From positions 7,405 through 71,404 of the forward strand of contig JAYOFL010000010.1 in NCBI GenBank assembly GCA_038117205.1: a stretch of 64,000 nt of DNA. The letters run 5' to 3'. Each line of letters opens with the position of its first letter. Within the stretch, counting starts at the first letter, position 1. The notes beneath the pieces are model-generated. The model saw nothing but the letters and a program-made list of their open reading frames with translations. It made no database searches and was not told where the DNA came from. Both the position numbers and the translations under genes were made by a program. This document shows positions 17,364 through 26,044 of this stretch, in pieces. The DNA is from JAQBZY01 sp038117205 (GTDB lineage: Bacteria > Pseudomonadota > Alphaproteobacteria > Rhodospirillales > Casp-alpha2).

Positions 17364-17861
17364 ATGCGCTCATTGATCGCGTTGATGGCCGCCGGGGTGA
17401 TCGCGGTAGCCGGAATGCCCGCCAAGGCGGAAGGACTCGTCACTTTCAAGAAAATGACCCTCGAAGTCGCCACCAAGCTGGCGCAAGCGACGCTTGCCGA
17501 TTGTCGGGCCAGGGGCTTTCAGGTCGCCGTCGCGGTGGTCGACCCACTGGGCGGCGTGCAGGTCGTGCTGCGTGACCGTTACGCCGGCGCGCACACGCCG
17601 GATACGGCGCGGCGCAAGGCCTGGACGGCGGTCAGCTTCCGCACCAATACGATCGACATGCTGGAATTGACTAAGCCAGGTTCGCCGCAAGCGGGTGTCC
17701 GAGAGGTGACAGACGCGCTGATTATCGGCGGTGGCCTGCAAGTCATGGCCGGTGGCGGCGTGGTCGGCGGTGTTGGGGTCTCGGGCGCGCCCGGTGGCGA
17801 CATGGACCACGCCTGCGCCGTCAAGGGAATCGAGGCTGTAACGGGCGATCTGGAGTTTTGA
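17364..17861 (+). CDS. Exported HbpS/GlcG-type heme-binding family protein
   Basis: A 165-residue protein of the GlcG/HbpS (DUF336) family. A signal peptide (LIALMAAGVIAVAGMPAKAEG) precedes the single domain, which has the family motifs VAVAVVDPLGGVQVVLRDR and DTARRKAWTAVSFRTNT, and the Gly-rich end VGGVGVSGAPGGDMDHACA. Family members bind heme or are of unknown role. The ATG has a GGGGAGG ribosome site. The upstream ATCATATTC motif suggests it belongs to the sulfur regulon of this window. Confidence 0.87.
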   Translation: MRSLIALMAAGVIAVAGMPAKAEGLVTFKKMTLEVATKLAQATLADCRARGFQVAVAVVDPLGGVQVVLRDRYAGAHTPDTARRKAWTAVSFRTNTIDMLELTKPGSPQAGVREVTDALIIGGGLQVMAGGGVVGGVGVSGAPGGDMDHACAVKGIEAVTGDLEF

Positions 17862-17871
17862 CGGAATAACG

Positions 17872-17938
17872 CCATATCACACAAATATAATGTGTATGGT
17901 GTTAATCTACAAAATGATGTAGCTTCTTATTCGCAACT
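17872..17938. promoter_or_regulatory. Inverted repeats before the ArsR gene
   Basis: Three elements lie in this AT-rich gap. One is an imperfect inverted repeat CCATATCACACA (17872-17883) / TGTGTATGG (17891-17899). The second is a stem CTACA (17907-17911) / TGTAG (17918-17922). The third is the 11-mer TATTCGCAACT (17928-17938), found identically at 42939-42949 upstream of soxX. They are likely operator elements for autoregulation of the ArsR gene and its regulon; binding is inferred. Confidence 0.5.
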
Positions 17939-17994
17939 CGATTCGCCGGAGGGTGGATGCCCGAATGTCGGGTTCCCGGTGACGAGGAGGTGTA

Positions 17995-18345
17995 ATGGTC
18001 GACGACGCAATGCTCGAAGGCGCCGCTCAGGCGGCGGAATTCCTTAAGGCCCTCGCCAACGAAAACCGTCTCCTGATCCTGTGCCACCTGAGCCAGGGCG
18101 AGATGTCGGTGAGCGATCTGGAAACGGCCCTCGGCCTCCGTCAGCCGACGCTGTCGCAGCAGTTGGCGCGGCTGCGCGCCGACGATCTGGTCTCGACGCG
18201 GCGCGACGGCAAGACCATCTACTACGCGCTCGCCAGCGAGGAAGTCGGCAAGCTTCTCGAGATGATGTACGGGCTGTTCTGCTCGAGCGAGGCGAAGGCC
18301 CAGCGCGACGAGATCAAGAAGGCGTCGAAGCCGCAAGCCGCCTGA
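17995..18345 (+). CDS. ArsR-family regulator with persulfide-sensor cysteine pair (SqrR/BigR/sHdrR type)
   Basis: A 116-residue winged-helix repressor. The DNA-reading helix is in LGLRQPTLSQQLARLRADDL and the wing in TRRDGKTIYYALAS. It has just two cysteines in this layout: Cys30 in LILCHL and Cys96 in YGLFCSSE, 66 residues apart. That is the spacing known for the persulfide-sensing pair of SqrR and BigR, where a polysulfide bridge lowers DNA affinity. It stands upstream of lip/shdr genes, as sHdrR does in Hyphomicrobium. The start is ATG after GAGGAGGTGTA. Which genes it controls is inference. Confidence 0.88.
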   Translation: MVDDAMLEGAAQAAEFLKALANENRLLILCHLSQGEMSVSDLETALGLRQPTLSQQLARLRADDLVSTRRDGKTIYYALASEEVGKLLEMMYGLFCSSEAKAQRDEIKKASKPQAA

Positions 18346-18469
18346 TCGTCGACGCCAGGCCCGTTGCGCAGACCTGCCGAAAACAGTTCCCGACATTGCG
18401 GTCTGGAAATCCGCCGCCGCCGCGCGTTAAGGTTCCGACGGCCGCAACGAGCAGCGACAGGACCCGCAC

Positions 18470-19534
18470 GTGCACCTCGACCTCTTCATGGAACTGGCGA
18501 CGCCGCCGTGGGCCGGACGGTCGCCCGCCGACGCCATCGCCGACGCGGTTCGCATCGCCGTCGCGGCTGAGCATGCCGGCGTCGATACGGTCTGGCTGCC
18601 CGAACACCATTTCCTCGGCGACTACTCCAACGCCGCCGCGCCCGACATGGTGCTGGCGGCCATCGCACAGGCGACGCGTCGCATCCGCCTCGGCTTCGCC
18701 ATCGTGCCGTTGCCGCTGCACGATCCGGTGCGCGTCGCCGAACGGCTGGCGACGCTGGACGCGCTGGCCCCGGGTCGGGTGCGTTGGGGCGTCGGCCGCG
18801 GCGTGACGCTGACCGAGCTTGCCGCTTTCGGCGTCGATCCCGCCGACAGCCGCCGTGTCTTCATGGAACGGTTCCATGCGCTTCGCGCCATCATGGATAC
18901 CGGCGTCGCCGAACGGGCCGGAGAACCGCACGACGTGCGGCCGGCGCCGGGCCGCAATCTCGGCAAGGGCTGGCTCGCCTGCGTCAGCCCGGAAAGTTTC
19001 GATCTCGCCGCCGAGCTCGGCCTCAACGTCATGACCGGTCCGTTCAAACCGTGGCCGTTCGTCGAAGCGGACCTCGCACGCTATCGCCGCCTCGCGCCAG
19101 ACGGCGAGACGTCGTTCACGCTCAGCGTCTTCTGCGCCGAGGATCATTGCGCCGCCCGTGCGCGCGCCAAGCAGGGTATCGTCTGGGTCTATCGGCGTCT
19201 GTTCGAAATCGCCCGGCCGATCCTCGCCAAGCAGGTCGCCGGATACGAGGACTACCGCAAGCTCGGCTGGACCGTGCCGCTGTTCGATCGCGTTCTCGGC
19301 ATCGGCATTCTGGAGAAGCTCGGCCTCGCCGCCATCGGCGATCCGGCACATGTGGCGAAAAGGCTGCGCGCGTTGGAAGCGAGCGGGCTCGACCGCGTCA
19401 GCCTGATGGTCGGCGGCGGCGATCTCAGCGTCGCCGAAACGGCAAGCGCTCTCGAACTGATCGGCCGCGCCTATCGCGGTGCCGAACCCGCCCGTGCCGC
19501 TCGGCCGGCGGCGGCAAGGACGGCGACGACATGA
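18470..19534 (+). CDS. LLM-class (luciferase-like) flavin-dependent monooxygenase
   Basis: A 354-residue TIM-barrel oxidoreductase using FMNH2 or F420-type flavin cofactors, by family knowledge. Typical segments are AAEHAGVDTVWLPEHHFL, ATRRIRLGFAIVPLPLHDPVRVAERLATLDAL and PGRVRWGVGRG. Translation starts at GTG 18470. Its stop overlaps the next gene by ATGA, and that gene in turn overlaps the third, so it is the first member of a coupled three-gene cassette. The substrate is unknown. Confidence 0.9.
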   Translation: MHLDLFMELATPPWAGRSPADAIADAVRIAVAAEHAGVDTVWLPEHHFLGDYSNAAAPDMVLAAIAQATRRIRLGFAIVPLPLHDPVRVAERLATLDALAPGRVRWGVGRGVTLTELAAFGVDPADSRRVFMERFHALRAIMDTGVAERAGEPHDVRPAPGRNLGKGWLACVSPESFDLAAELGLNVMTGPFKPWPFVEADLARYRRLAPDGETSFTLSVFCAEDHCAARARAKQGIVWVYRRLFEIARPILAKQVAGYEDYRKLGWTVPLFDRVLGIGILEKLGLAAIGDPAHVAKRLRALEASGLDRVSLMVGGGDLSVAETASALELIGRAYRGAEPARAARPAAARTATT

Positions 19535-20391
19535 GCGGCATCCTCGAACGCCTGACGACCATCGCCGCCGACTACCGCGATCCCGTGCGCGAGGTGCCGT
19601 GGGACGACGCCGACCCGGCGCGTCCTTGGCTGCCGGACAGTGTCGTGAGCCTTTCGACCTTGCCGGTTTGGGCTGACATGGACGCGGACGCCCGGCGCGC
19701 CGCCGGGCGCGTCGATTTCGCCCGGCTCTGCGCCGCCGGCCTCTGGCTCGAAGGACTCCTGATCCATCGCGTCACCAACAGGGGCTTCGTCGCCGCCGAC
19801 GCCATGGAGACCCGCGTCTGTCTGCAGGAGGTGCGGGAAGAAGCCGGACACGGCCTGATGTTCCTGGAAATGATCGACCGCGCCGGTATGGGCGGCGTGC
19901 ATCTGTTGGGACCGACGCGTCTGCTGCACTGGGTGGCGAAGCGCCTCGACCCGGCGGGCGCGGCGTTCTGGGCGATGGTCTTCATCGGCGAGTCCGTCAC
20001 CGACACCTTCGCCCTGAAGGCGCTGCGCGCCGCGGAAGCCGACGGCCAAGCCCTCTGCCCGACGGCGGAAGCCGTCATGCGGCTGCATCATCGCGACGAA
20101 GCCCGACACATGGCCGCCGCCAAGGCGCTGATCGACGTGAAGCTGCAACGGATGGGGCGGCTCCGCCGGCTCGTCTTCCGCGTCGTGGTGCGCCTCTTGA
20201 TCGACCGCTTCCTGGCGGCGACGCTCTATCCGACGACGGCGAGCCTTCGCGCGCTTGGGATCGCCGACGCATCGAGGCTCGTCGATGCCGTCCGCCGTTG
20301 TCCGAAGCGCCGCGCCCTCGTCCGCGCCTGCGCCGAAAGCGCCATGCAACTGATCGACGGCCGCATGCGCGGCATGGCCGTGGCTGAATGA
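19531..20391 (+). CDS. AurF-like ferritin-fold diiron oxygenase
   Basis: A 286-residue all-helical protein. The likely metal ligands have the spacing of the N-oxygenase AurF: Glu104/His107 in EEAGH, Glu154 in FIGESVTD, and His186-Glu190-His193 in HHRDEARH, with Glu74 as candidate first carboxylate. AurF relatives oxidise arylamines to nitro compounds with a diiron centre, but other members have unknown substrates. It overlaps the LLM gene upstream and the HDAC-like gene downstream by four bases each, so the three products probably act together. Confidence 0.8.
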   Translation: MSGILERLTTIAADYRDPVREVPWDDADPARPWLPDSVVSLSTLPVWADMDADARRAAGRVDFARLCAAGLWLEGLLIHRVTNRGFVAADAMETRVCLQEVREEAGHGLMFLEMIDRAGMGGVHLLGPTRLLHWVAKRLDPAGAAFWAMVFIGESVTDTFALKALRAAEADGQALCPTAEAVMRLHHRDEARHMAAAKALIDVKLQRMGRLRRLVFRVVVRLLIDRFLAATLYPTTASLRALGIADASRLVDAVRRCPKRRALVRACAESAMQLIDGRMRGMAVAE

Positions 20392-21506
20392 CGCCGCCAC
20401 CGGTTTTCATCGGCAGCGACATCTATCGCCGGCAGGGCTTCGGCGACAATCATCCGCTTGCCATCCCGCGCGTCGGCCTGGTCATGGAAACGGCCGAGGC
20501 GCTCGGCTGGTTTCCGGACGGCTGGCGGGACAGCCCGGCCGCGACGGCGGCGGAACTCGAACGCTTTCATGCGCCCGACTATCTCGCCGCCCTCGAGCGC
20601 GTCGAGCGGGACGGCGCGGCGACAGAGCACGACCGCGACCGTTATCACCTCGGCACCCGCGAAAACCCGATCTTCCCCGGCATGAACGAACGCGCCCGCA
20701 CGTCCTGCGGCGGCTCCATCGCGGCGGCGAAGGTGGCGCTCGCGGGCGGCGTCGCCTTCAATCCGGCCGGCGGCACGCACCATGGCATGCCGGCCCGGGC
20801 GCACGGATTCTGCTATCTCAACGACCCGGTGATGGCCATCCTGACGCTGCTGGAAGGCGACGCCGCGCCGGTCTTCTATCTCGATCTCGACGCGCACCAC
20901 GGCGACGGCGTCGAGATGGCCTTCAAGGACGACCCCCGTGTCGTCACCTGTTCCATTCACGAGGTTGGCCGTTGGCCGAAGACCGGGCAGGCGCACGGCC
21001 CCGCCGGCAGCGGCGTCTACGATTTCCCCGTCCCGGGCGGATTTCACGACGCCGAGCTCGCGTTCCTGATGACGCACGCCGTCCTGCCGCTGATCGACGC
21101 CGTCCGACCCCAAGCCGCCGTCATCACCTGCGGTGCCGACGCGCTGGCCGGCGATCCGCTGTCTAGGCTTTCGCTCGGCAACACCGCACTCTGGAACGCC
21201 GTCGGCGCCGTCGTCGAACGGGTACCCGGTACCGTGGTGCTGGGCGGCGGTGGCTACAATCCGTGGACCGTCGCCAGATGCTGGGCCGGGCTTTGGGGCC
21301 ATCTCAACGGCTGGCGGGCGCCGACGCCGTTGCCGGAACCCATCCGCGCCCGCTTCGCCGAGCTCGACTGCGATCTGGTCGACGAGGAGGACCGGAATCC
21401 CCTATGGTTCGAGACGTTGGAGGACGCACCGACCGACGCGCCCGTCCGCGCGGAAATCGTCGCGCTGGCCGAGGAGCTTCCGGCGCCGCCCGGAAAAGCG
21501 GATTGA
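20388..21506 (+). CDS. Histone-deacetylase-superfamily amidohydrolase (AcuC/AphA type)
   Basis: A 372-residue Zn-dependent deacetylase. The catalytic His pair is in GGTHHGMPARAHGFCYLND. The metal ligands are in YLDLDAHHGDGVE (Asp and His) and in CGADALAGDPLSRLSLG (Asp). The glycine loop GGGGYNPWTVARCW is also present. Bacterial members remove acetyl or related acyl groups from polyamines or other amines. It is translationally coupled to the diiron oxygenase gene. Acting on an N-acylated intermediate of the cassette would be logical but is inferred. Confidence 0.9.
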   Translation: MTPPPVFIGSDIYRRQGFGDNHPLAIPRVGLVMETAEALGWFPDGWRDSPAATAAELERFHAPDYLAALERVERDGAATEHDRDRYHLGTRENPIFPGMNERARTSCGGSIAAAKVALAGGVAFNPAGGTHHGMPARAHGFCYLNDPVMAILTLLEGDAAPVFYLDLDAHHGDGVEMAFKDDPRVVTCSIHEVGRWPKTGQAHGPAGSGVYDFPVPGGFHDAELAFLMTHAVLPLIDAVRPQAAVITCGADALAGDPLSRLSLGNTALWNAVGAVVERVPGTVVLGGGGYNPWTVARCWAGLWGHLNGWRAPTPLPEPIRARFAELDCDLVDEEDRNPLWFETLEDAPTDAPVRAEIVALAEELPAPPGKAD

Positions 21507-21529
21507 TCGCAAATGCAAAAGCTGCCACG

Positions 21530-21552
21530 ATCATATTCAATAAAACATATAT
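21530..21552 (+). promoter_or_regulatory. ATCATATTC element before lipS1
   Basis: ATCATATTC at 21530-21538 is followed by AATAAAAC and ATATATG, giving a degenerate ATTC-N8-half-site arrangement in a 64-base AT-rich gap. It precedes lipS1, whose ribosome site GGGGAGG lies just downstream. The same 9-mer occurs before the dsrE-shdr and soxX transcripts. The ArsR regulator at 17995 is the natural candidate binder. Confidence 0.5.
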
Positions 21553-21570
21553 GTTAATTGGGGAGGCGGC

Positions 21571-22608
21571 ATGGCCTGGATCGACAGCCTGAACGCCATC
21601 GAGGAACTGGAGGACGCGGACCTCGACGCCGGCCTGATCGCCGCGTTCGAGCGGAACGCCGCCGCCGTCTCCGCGCGTCCGATCCGCTTCTCGACACCCA
21701 CCTTCAAGGATTTCGAAACCACCGAGATGAAGGGCTGTTCCAAGAACAGCTTCCCCGCCTTCTCGATCACCGCCGGTGGCTGCGCGCTGATGTGCGACCA
21801 CTGCGAGGCGAAGATCCTGGAACCCATGATCCCGGCGACGTCGCCGGAGATGCTGGACCGCAAGGTGCGCGATCTGATCCTGCTGCAGGACCTCAAGGGT
21901 TTCCTGCTGTCCGGCGGTTCCAACAAACGGAACGAGATCGCCTACGAACGGTTCTATCCGGTGATCGAGGGACTGAAGCGCGACCACCCGGACCTCAAGG
22001 TCGCCATCCACACCGCGCTCTTGGATGAGCCGCGCGCCAAGCTGATGGAATCGGCCGGCGTCGACACCGCCATGATGGACGTGATCGGATCGGAAGCGAC
22101 GATCCGCGATGTCTATCACCTGAACCGGCCGGTGGAGGATTTCGAGAAGACCCTCGCCGCCCTTTGCGCGACCAAGATGGAAATCGTGCCGCACATCGTC
22201 GTCGGCCTGCACTACGGCGAAATCCTCGGCGAGGCGACCGCCCTCGACATCGTTTCCCGGCACGGCGTGCATGCGCTGGTGCTGGTCGTCGTCATGCCGT
22301 TCTACGCCAAGGGCCGCACCTTCAAGACGACGCCGACCGCCGACGTCGGCCGCATCTTCCTGGAAGCGCGGAAGCGTATTCCGGATCGCCAGGTGTTGCT
22401 GGGCTGCGCCCGGCCGGCCGGCATGCACAAGCGCATCACAGACGCCTACGCCGTGATGGCCGGGCTCGACGGCATCGCCTTCCCGGCCGACGGCACCGCC
22501 GCCGTCGCCGAGGCCATCGGCCGGCCGTTCCACCAGGAACACGCCTGCTGTTCGATCAAGATCGGCGGCAGCCTCGTGGGACGCGCCGGCGCGTCCTGCG
22601 CCGCATGA
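21571..22608 (+). CDS. lipS1: Radical SAM lipoyl synthase component (LipS1-like)
   Basis: A 345-residue radical SAM enzyme with the 4Fe-4S/SAM motif C71-x3-C75-x2-C78 (GGCALMCDHCEAK). In sHdr-LbpA gene clusters two radical SAM proteins, LipS1 and LipS2, together insert the two sulfurs into the octanoyl group on the lipoate-binding protein. This gene is the first of a coupled series: its TGA overlaps the lipT ATG. The product family is firm from sequence plus context; which of the two LipS names fits is taken from the typical gene order and is less certain. Confidence 0.82.
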   Translation: MAWIDSLNAIEELEDADLDAGLIAAFERNAAAVSARPIRFSTPTFKDFETTEMKGCSKNSFPAFSITAGGCALMCDHCEAKILEPMIPATSPEMLDRKVRDLILLQDLKGFLLSGGSNKRNEIAYERFYPVIEGLKRDHPDLKVAIHTALLDEPRAKLMESAGVDTAMMDVIGSEATIRDVYHLNRPVEDFEKTLAALCATKMEIVPHIVVGLHYGEILGEATALDIVSRHGVHALVLVVVMPFYAKGRTFKTTPTADVGRIFLEARKRIPDRQVLLGCARPAGMHKRITDAYAVMAGLDGIAFPADGTAAVAEAIGRPFHQEHACCSIKIGGSLVGRAGASCAA

Positions 22609-23720
22609 CGGACGCGGCCGACATCGTCGTCGTCGGCCTCGGCCCCGCCGGTGCGCGGGCCGCACGTCGCGCGGCGGAAGCCGGCTTCAAGGTCATCGCG
22701 CTCGACCGCCGTGCCGCCGCCGGCACGCCGGTACAGTGCGCCGAATTCGTGCCGGCCATGCTCGGCCAGGAGTTGTCGGCCCTCGACGGCGTCACGCGCC
22801 AGTACATCAAATCCATGTTGAGCTTCGTCGAGGACGACGACCCGGACGAGAAGACCGATTTTCCCGGCCGCATGATCGACCGCCGCGCCTTCGACGCGCG
22901 CCTCGTCGAGGATGCGACCCGCACCGGCGCGAATTGCCGCTTCAACGTCAAAGTCGATGCCGTACTGCCGGACGGCCAAGTGCGACTGAGCGGCGGCGAG
23001 ACGATTTCCGCCCGCGTCGTCATCGGCGCCGACGGCCCGCGGTCCCGCGTCGGCCGGGCGCTCGGCCGGGAGAACGCGGACGTGGTGGAGACGCGCCAGA
23101 TCACGGTGCCGTTGCTGTCGCCGCACGAGGCGACGGACATCTTTCTGTCGGAGCGTTATCCCGGCGGCTACGGCTGGCTGTTCCCGAAGGGCGAGACGGC
23201 GAACCTCGGCGTCGGCGTCGCGGCGGACGCGCGGCATGCGCTCCGCGAGCTTCTCGACGATCTGCACGAACGGCTGGTCGATGAAGGCCGGGTCGGCGAG
23301 GACGTCCTGGGCTTCACCGGCGGACCGATCCCGGTCGGCGGCCGGCTCGACCCGGTCGGCAGGCTCGGCAACGTGCCGGTGCTGCTGGCGGGCGACGCCG
23401 CCGGCCTCGCCAATCCCGTAACCGGCGCCGGCATCGCGTCGGCCGTCATTTCCGGCACGCTGGCCGGCGAGGCCGCCGCCGCGTGGCTCGGCGGCGACGA
23501 AGACGCGCTTACCGACTACGAAGACGAGCTCGCCGCACTCTTCGATCGGGCGCTCGCCCGAGCCCTGAAGAGACGGAAGCAACTGCTCGCCGCCTACAAG
23601 CGCGGCGGCCCGACGCCGACCGATCTCCGCAACGGCTGGATCGGTTACGCGCCCTATTGGACGGACGAGGAAATTCCCCGCAAAGCGACGAGGACGACGC
23701 ATGACCTGCTTGAAGCCTGA
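22605..23720 (+). CDS. lipT: FAD-dependent geranylgeranyl-reductase-family oxidoreductase (LipT-like)
   Basis: A 371-residue flavoprotein. The FAD-binding Rossmann motif is at the N-terminus (DIVVVGLGPAGARAARRAAE). It also has VIGADGPRSRVGRALG, and the second flavin motif VLLAGDAAGLANPVTGAGIASA. LipT is encoded between or beside the LipS genes in sHdr clusters and is thought to supply electrons for lipoyl synthesis. It overlaps lipS1 by four bases and lipS2 by twenty, indicating tight coupling. Its exact reaction is not established. Confidence 0.82.
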   Translation: MTDAADIVVVGLGPAGARAARRAAEAGFKVIALDRRAAAGTPVQCAEFVPAMLGQELSALDGVTRQYIKSMLSFVEDDDPDEKTDFPGRMIDRRAFDARLVEDATRTGANCRFNVKVDAVLPDGQVRLSGGETISARVVIGADGPRSRVGRALGRENADVVETRQITVPLLSPHEATDIFLSERYPGGYGWLFPKGETANLGVGVAADARHALRELLDDLHERLVDEGRVGEDVLGFTGGPIPVGGRLDPVGRLGNVPVLLAGDAAGLANPVTGAGIASAVISGTLAGEAAAAWLGGDEDALTDYEDELAALFDRALARALKRRKQLLAAYKRGGPTPTDLRNGWIGYAPYWTDEEIPRKATRTTHDLLEA

Positions 23721-24960
23721 AGGAGCGCTGCCCGGCGCCACCGGAACCCGTGGCCGCGATTTCAACGCCTTCGACGAGATGGCGCCACGCGCGCCCGGCC
23801 AAGCGCCGAAGGACCGCCGCAACGGCGGCCAGGTGAAGGCGGCCGACGTCCGTCCGGAAGGCGTGTACCTCCCCAACAACAACATCCAGACGCCGGCCAT
23901 GCGCTCGCCCGACTACGTGCAGATGTCGACGGCCGCCGCCATTACGCTCGGCATCATGCCGGGCAAGATGTACCGCTGCGAATGCACGCGGTGCCTCAAT
24001 CTTCTGCTGACGTATCCGGAAGGCTGCCGCGCCAATTGCGCCTATTGCGGGCTGGCGCGGCATCGCGAGGCCGACCGCAACTACGCCGACCGGAACTTCA
24101 TCCGCGTCGACTGGCCGGCGGTGCCGATGGCCGACATCGTCGCCAAGGTCGCCGCGGACGGCGACAAGACGCCGTTCCACCGCATGTGCATCAGCATGAT
24201 CACGCATCCGAATTCGGACGAGGACACGGTGACGGTCCTGAAGTCGTGGACCGACAAGATCGACCCGTCGACGGTGCCGGTCTCGATCCTATCCAATCCG
24301 ACCACCATGACGGGCGGTGACGTCGCGACCCTCAAGGATCTCGGCGCCGACATCTTCACCGTCGCCCTCGACGCGGCGACGCCGGCGCTGTTCGACCGCA
24401 CGCGCGGCAAGGGCGTGCAGTCGCCGCACAGCTGGGCGCACTACTGGGAAATCCTGGAAGCGGCGAAGGACATCTTCGGTCCGGAAAAGTTCGGCGCGCA
24501 CCTGATCGTCGGCATGGGCGAGACGGAGCACGACGTACTGACCGTCATCCAGAAGCTTCGCGACATGGGCGGGCACAGCCACATGTTCTGCTTCTTTCCG
24601 GAGAAGGGCTCGCTGATGGACCATTTGCCGGCGACGCCCCGCGATCAATGGCGGCGCGTGCAGTTGGCGCGCTACCTGATCGACTATTGCGGCGCCCGCA
24701 TCGACCACATGTCGTTCGACGAGGAAGGCCGGGTCGCCGATTTCGGCCTGCCAAAGGCGGAACTGAATGCCATCGTGGACACCGGCATGGCGTTCCGCAC
24801 GTCCGGTTGCCCGGGCAAGGTTCGCGAAGACCTGTCGGCGTGCGACCGGCCCTACGGCGACTCGCCACCGAGCGACATCGCCAGCTTCCCGTTCCAGCCG
24901 TCGAAGGGCGATCTCACGAAGATCCGCAAGCAATTGGGCATGCCGAAAACCCGGCATTGA
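23701..24960 (+). CDS. lipS2: Radical SAM lipoyl synthase component (LipS2-like)
   Basis: A 419-residue radical SAM protein. The cluster motif is C109-x3-C113-x2-C116 in EGCRANCAYCGLAR. A further cysteine group C93, C95, C98 (YRCECTRC) directly upstream may bind an auxiliary Fe-S cluster, the sulfur donor in lipoyl synthases. It starts inside the end of lipT (20-base overlap) and is followed by the ligase gene after 10 bases. It is the partner of the radical SAM protein at 21571. LipS1/LipS2 assignment follows gene order. Confidence 0.82.
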   Translation: MTCLKPEGALPGATGTRGRDFNAFDEMAPRAPGQAPKDRRNGGQVKAADVRPEGVYLPNNNIQTPAMRSPDYVQMSTAAAITLGIMPGKMYRCECTRCLNLLLTYPEGCRANCAYCGLARHREADRNYADRNFIRVDWPAVPMADIVAKVAADGDKTPFHRMCISMITHPNSDEDTVTVLKSWTDKIDPSTVPVSILSNPTTMTGGDVATLKDLGADIFTVALDAATPALFDRTRGKGVQSPHSWAHYWEILEAAKDIFGPEKFGAHLIVGMGETEHDVLTVIQKLRDMGGHSHMFCFFPEKGSLMDHLPATPRDQWRRVQLARYLIDYCGARIDHMSFDEEGRVADFGLPKAELNAIVDTGMAFRTSGCPGKVREDLSACDRPYGDSPPSDIASFPFQPSKGDLTKIRKQLGMPKTRH

Positions 24961-24970
24961 AATCGGTTCC

Positions 24971-26044
24971 ATGTCCCGCACCTTCCGCGTCATCGACACC
25001 GGCATCGGCGACGGCCGCCGCAACATCGCCTTCGATCAGGCGCTGATCGACGCGCACGCCGCCGGCGAGATTCCGGACACCATCCGCTTCCTGCGCTTCA
25101 AGCCGACGGCACTGGTCGGCCGGCATCAGGCGCTGAGCTGCGAGATACACGTGGATCACTGCCGGGCGAACGACATCGGCCTCGCCAGGCGCATCACCGG
25201 CGGCGGCTCGATCTATTTCGACGAAGGACAGCTTGGTTGGGAGCTGGTCTTCCATCGCCGCACGCTCGACATCAAGACGCTGCCGGAGTTTTCGGCGGCG
25301 ATCTGCGGCGCGGCGGCGGACGGGCTGCGATCCCTCGGCATCGACGCCCGCTTCCGTCCCCGGAACGACATCGAGGTGGACGGCCGCAAGATTTCCGGCA
25401 CCGGCGGTTTCTTCGACGGCGACACGCTGTTCTTCCAGGGAACGCTGCTGCTGGACAGCAATCCGGAAGACATGGTGAAGGCGCTCCGGGTGCCGGCGGC
25501 CAAGCTCGCCAAACGGAACTTGGACTCGGCGGCGGCCCGCGTCGTCACGCTCAAGCAGCTCATGGGCGACGCCATGCCGGACGTGGAGACGGTCAAGGCG
25601 GCGCTACTCGGCGGCTTCCGCCGCAGCCTCGGCATCGAGACCGAGCCGGGCGAGGTCACGGGCGCCGAGCGGCGCCGCGCCGATGAAATCTATGCGGACG
25701 AAATCGGCACCGACGACTTCGTCTGGGAAGTGGACGATCCGGACGGCGACCGGGCGCTCCGCACCGCCAGCCTGACGACGCCGGGCGGCACCGTCACCGC
25801 CTACGTCCGGCTATCGGGCAGCGACCTCGGTCGCGTGCAGCAGGTGCTGCTGACGGGCGACTTCTTCGCCAACCCGCCGCGCATGGTCTACGACCTGGAA
25901 GCGGCGCTCCGAGACGTTCCGGTCTCCAAGATCAGTTTCCAGTTGAGCTGCTTCTTCGGCGACAAGGACCGGGGTGACATCACGGTTTCCGCCGACGACA
26001 TCGAGCGGGTCATCGTGGCCGCCGCCAAGGGCGAGCCGGCATGA
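24971..26044 (+). CDS. slplA: Lipoate--protein ligase, sLplA type
   Basis: A 357-residue ligase that attaches octanoate or lipoate to the lipoate-binding protein via an acyl-AMP intermediate. The adenylate site is visible in RRITGGGSIYFDEGQLGW, and the conserved Lys140 in RNDIEVDGRKISGTGG. The C-terminal accessory domain is retained (about residues 240-357). The start at 24971 (MSRTFRVIDTG) is used, although an open frame continues upstream inside lipS2. The stop overlaps the next ATG. sLplA is dedicated to LbpA in sHdr organisms by published work. Confidence 0.88.
   Translation: MSRTFRVIDTGIGDGRRNIAFDQALIDAHAAGEIPDTIRFLRFKPTALVGRHQALSCEIHVDHCRANDIGLARRITGGGSIYFDEGQLGWELVFHRRTLDIKTLPEFSAAICGAAADGLRSLGIDARFRPRNDIEVDGRKISGTGGFFDGDTLFFQGTLLLDSNPEDMVKALRVPAAKLAKRNLDSAAARVVTLKQLMGDAMPDVETVKAALLGGFRRSLGIETEPGEVTGAERRRADEIYADEIGTDDFVWEVDDPDGDRALRTASLTTPGGTVTAYVRLSGSDLGRVQQVLLTGDFFANPPRMVYDLEAALRDVPVSKISFQLSCFFGDKDRGDITVSADDIERVIVAAAKGEPA

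Noticed and set aside
21571..24960. Classical LipA/LipB lipoate pathway
   Set aside because: There are two distinct radical SAM proteins with a flavoprotein between them and an LplA-type ligase, the LipS1/S2 layout, and no LipB-like gene.
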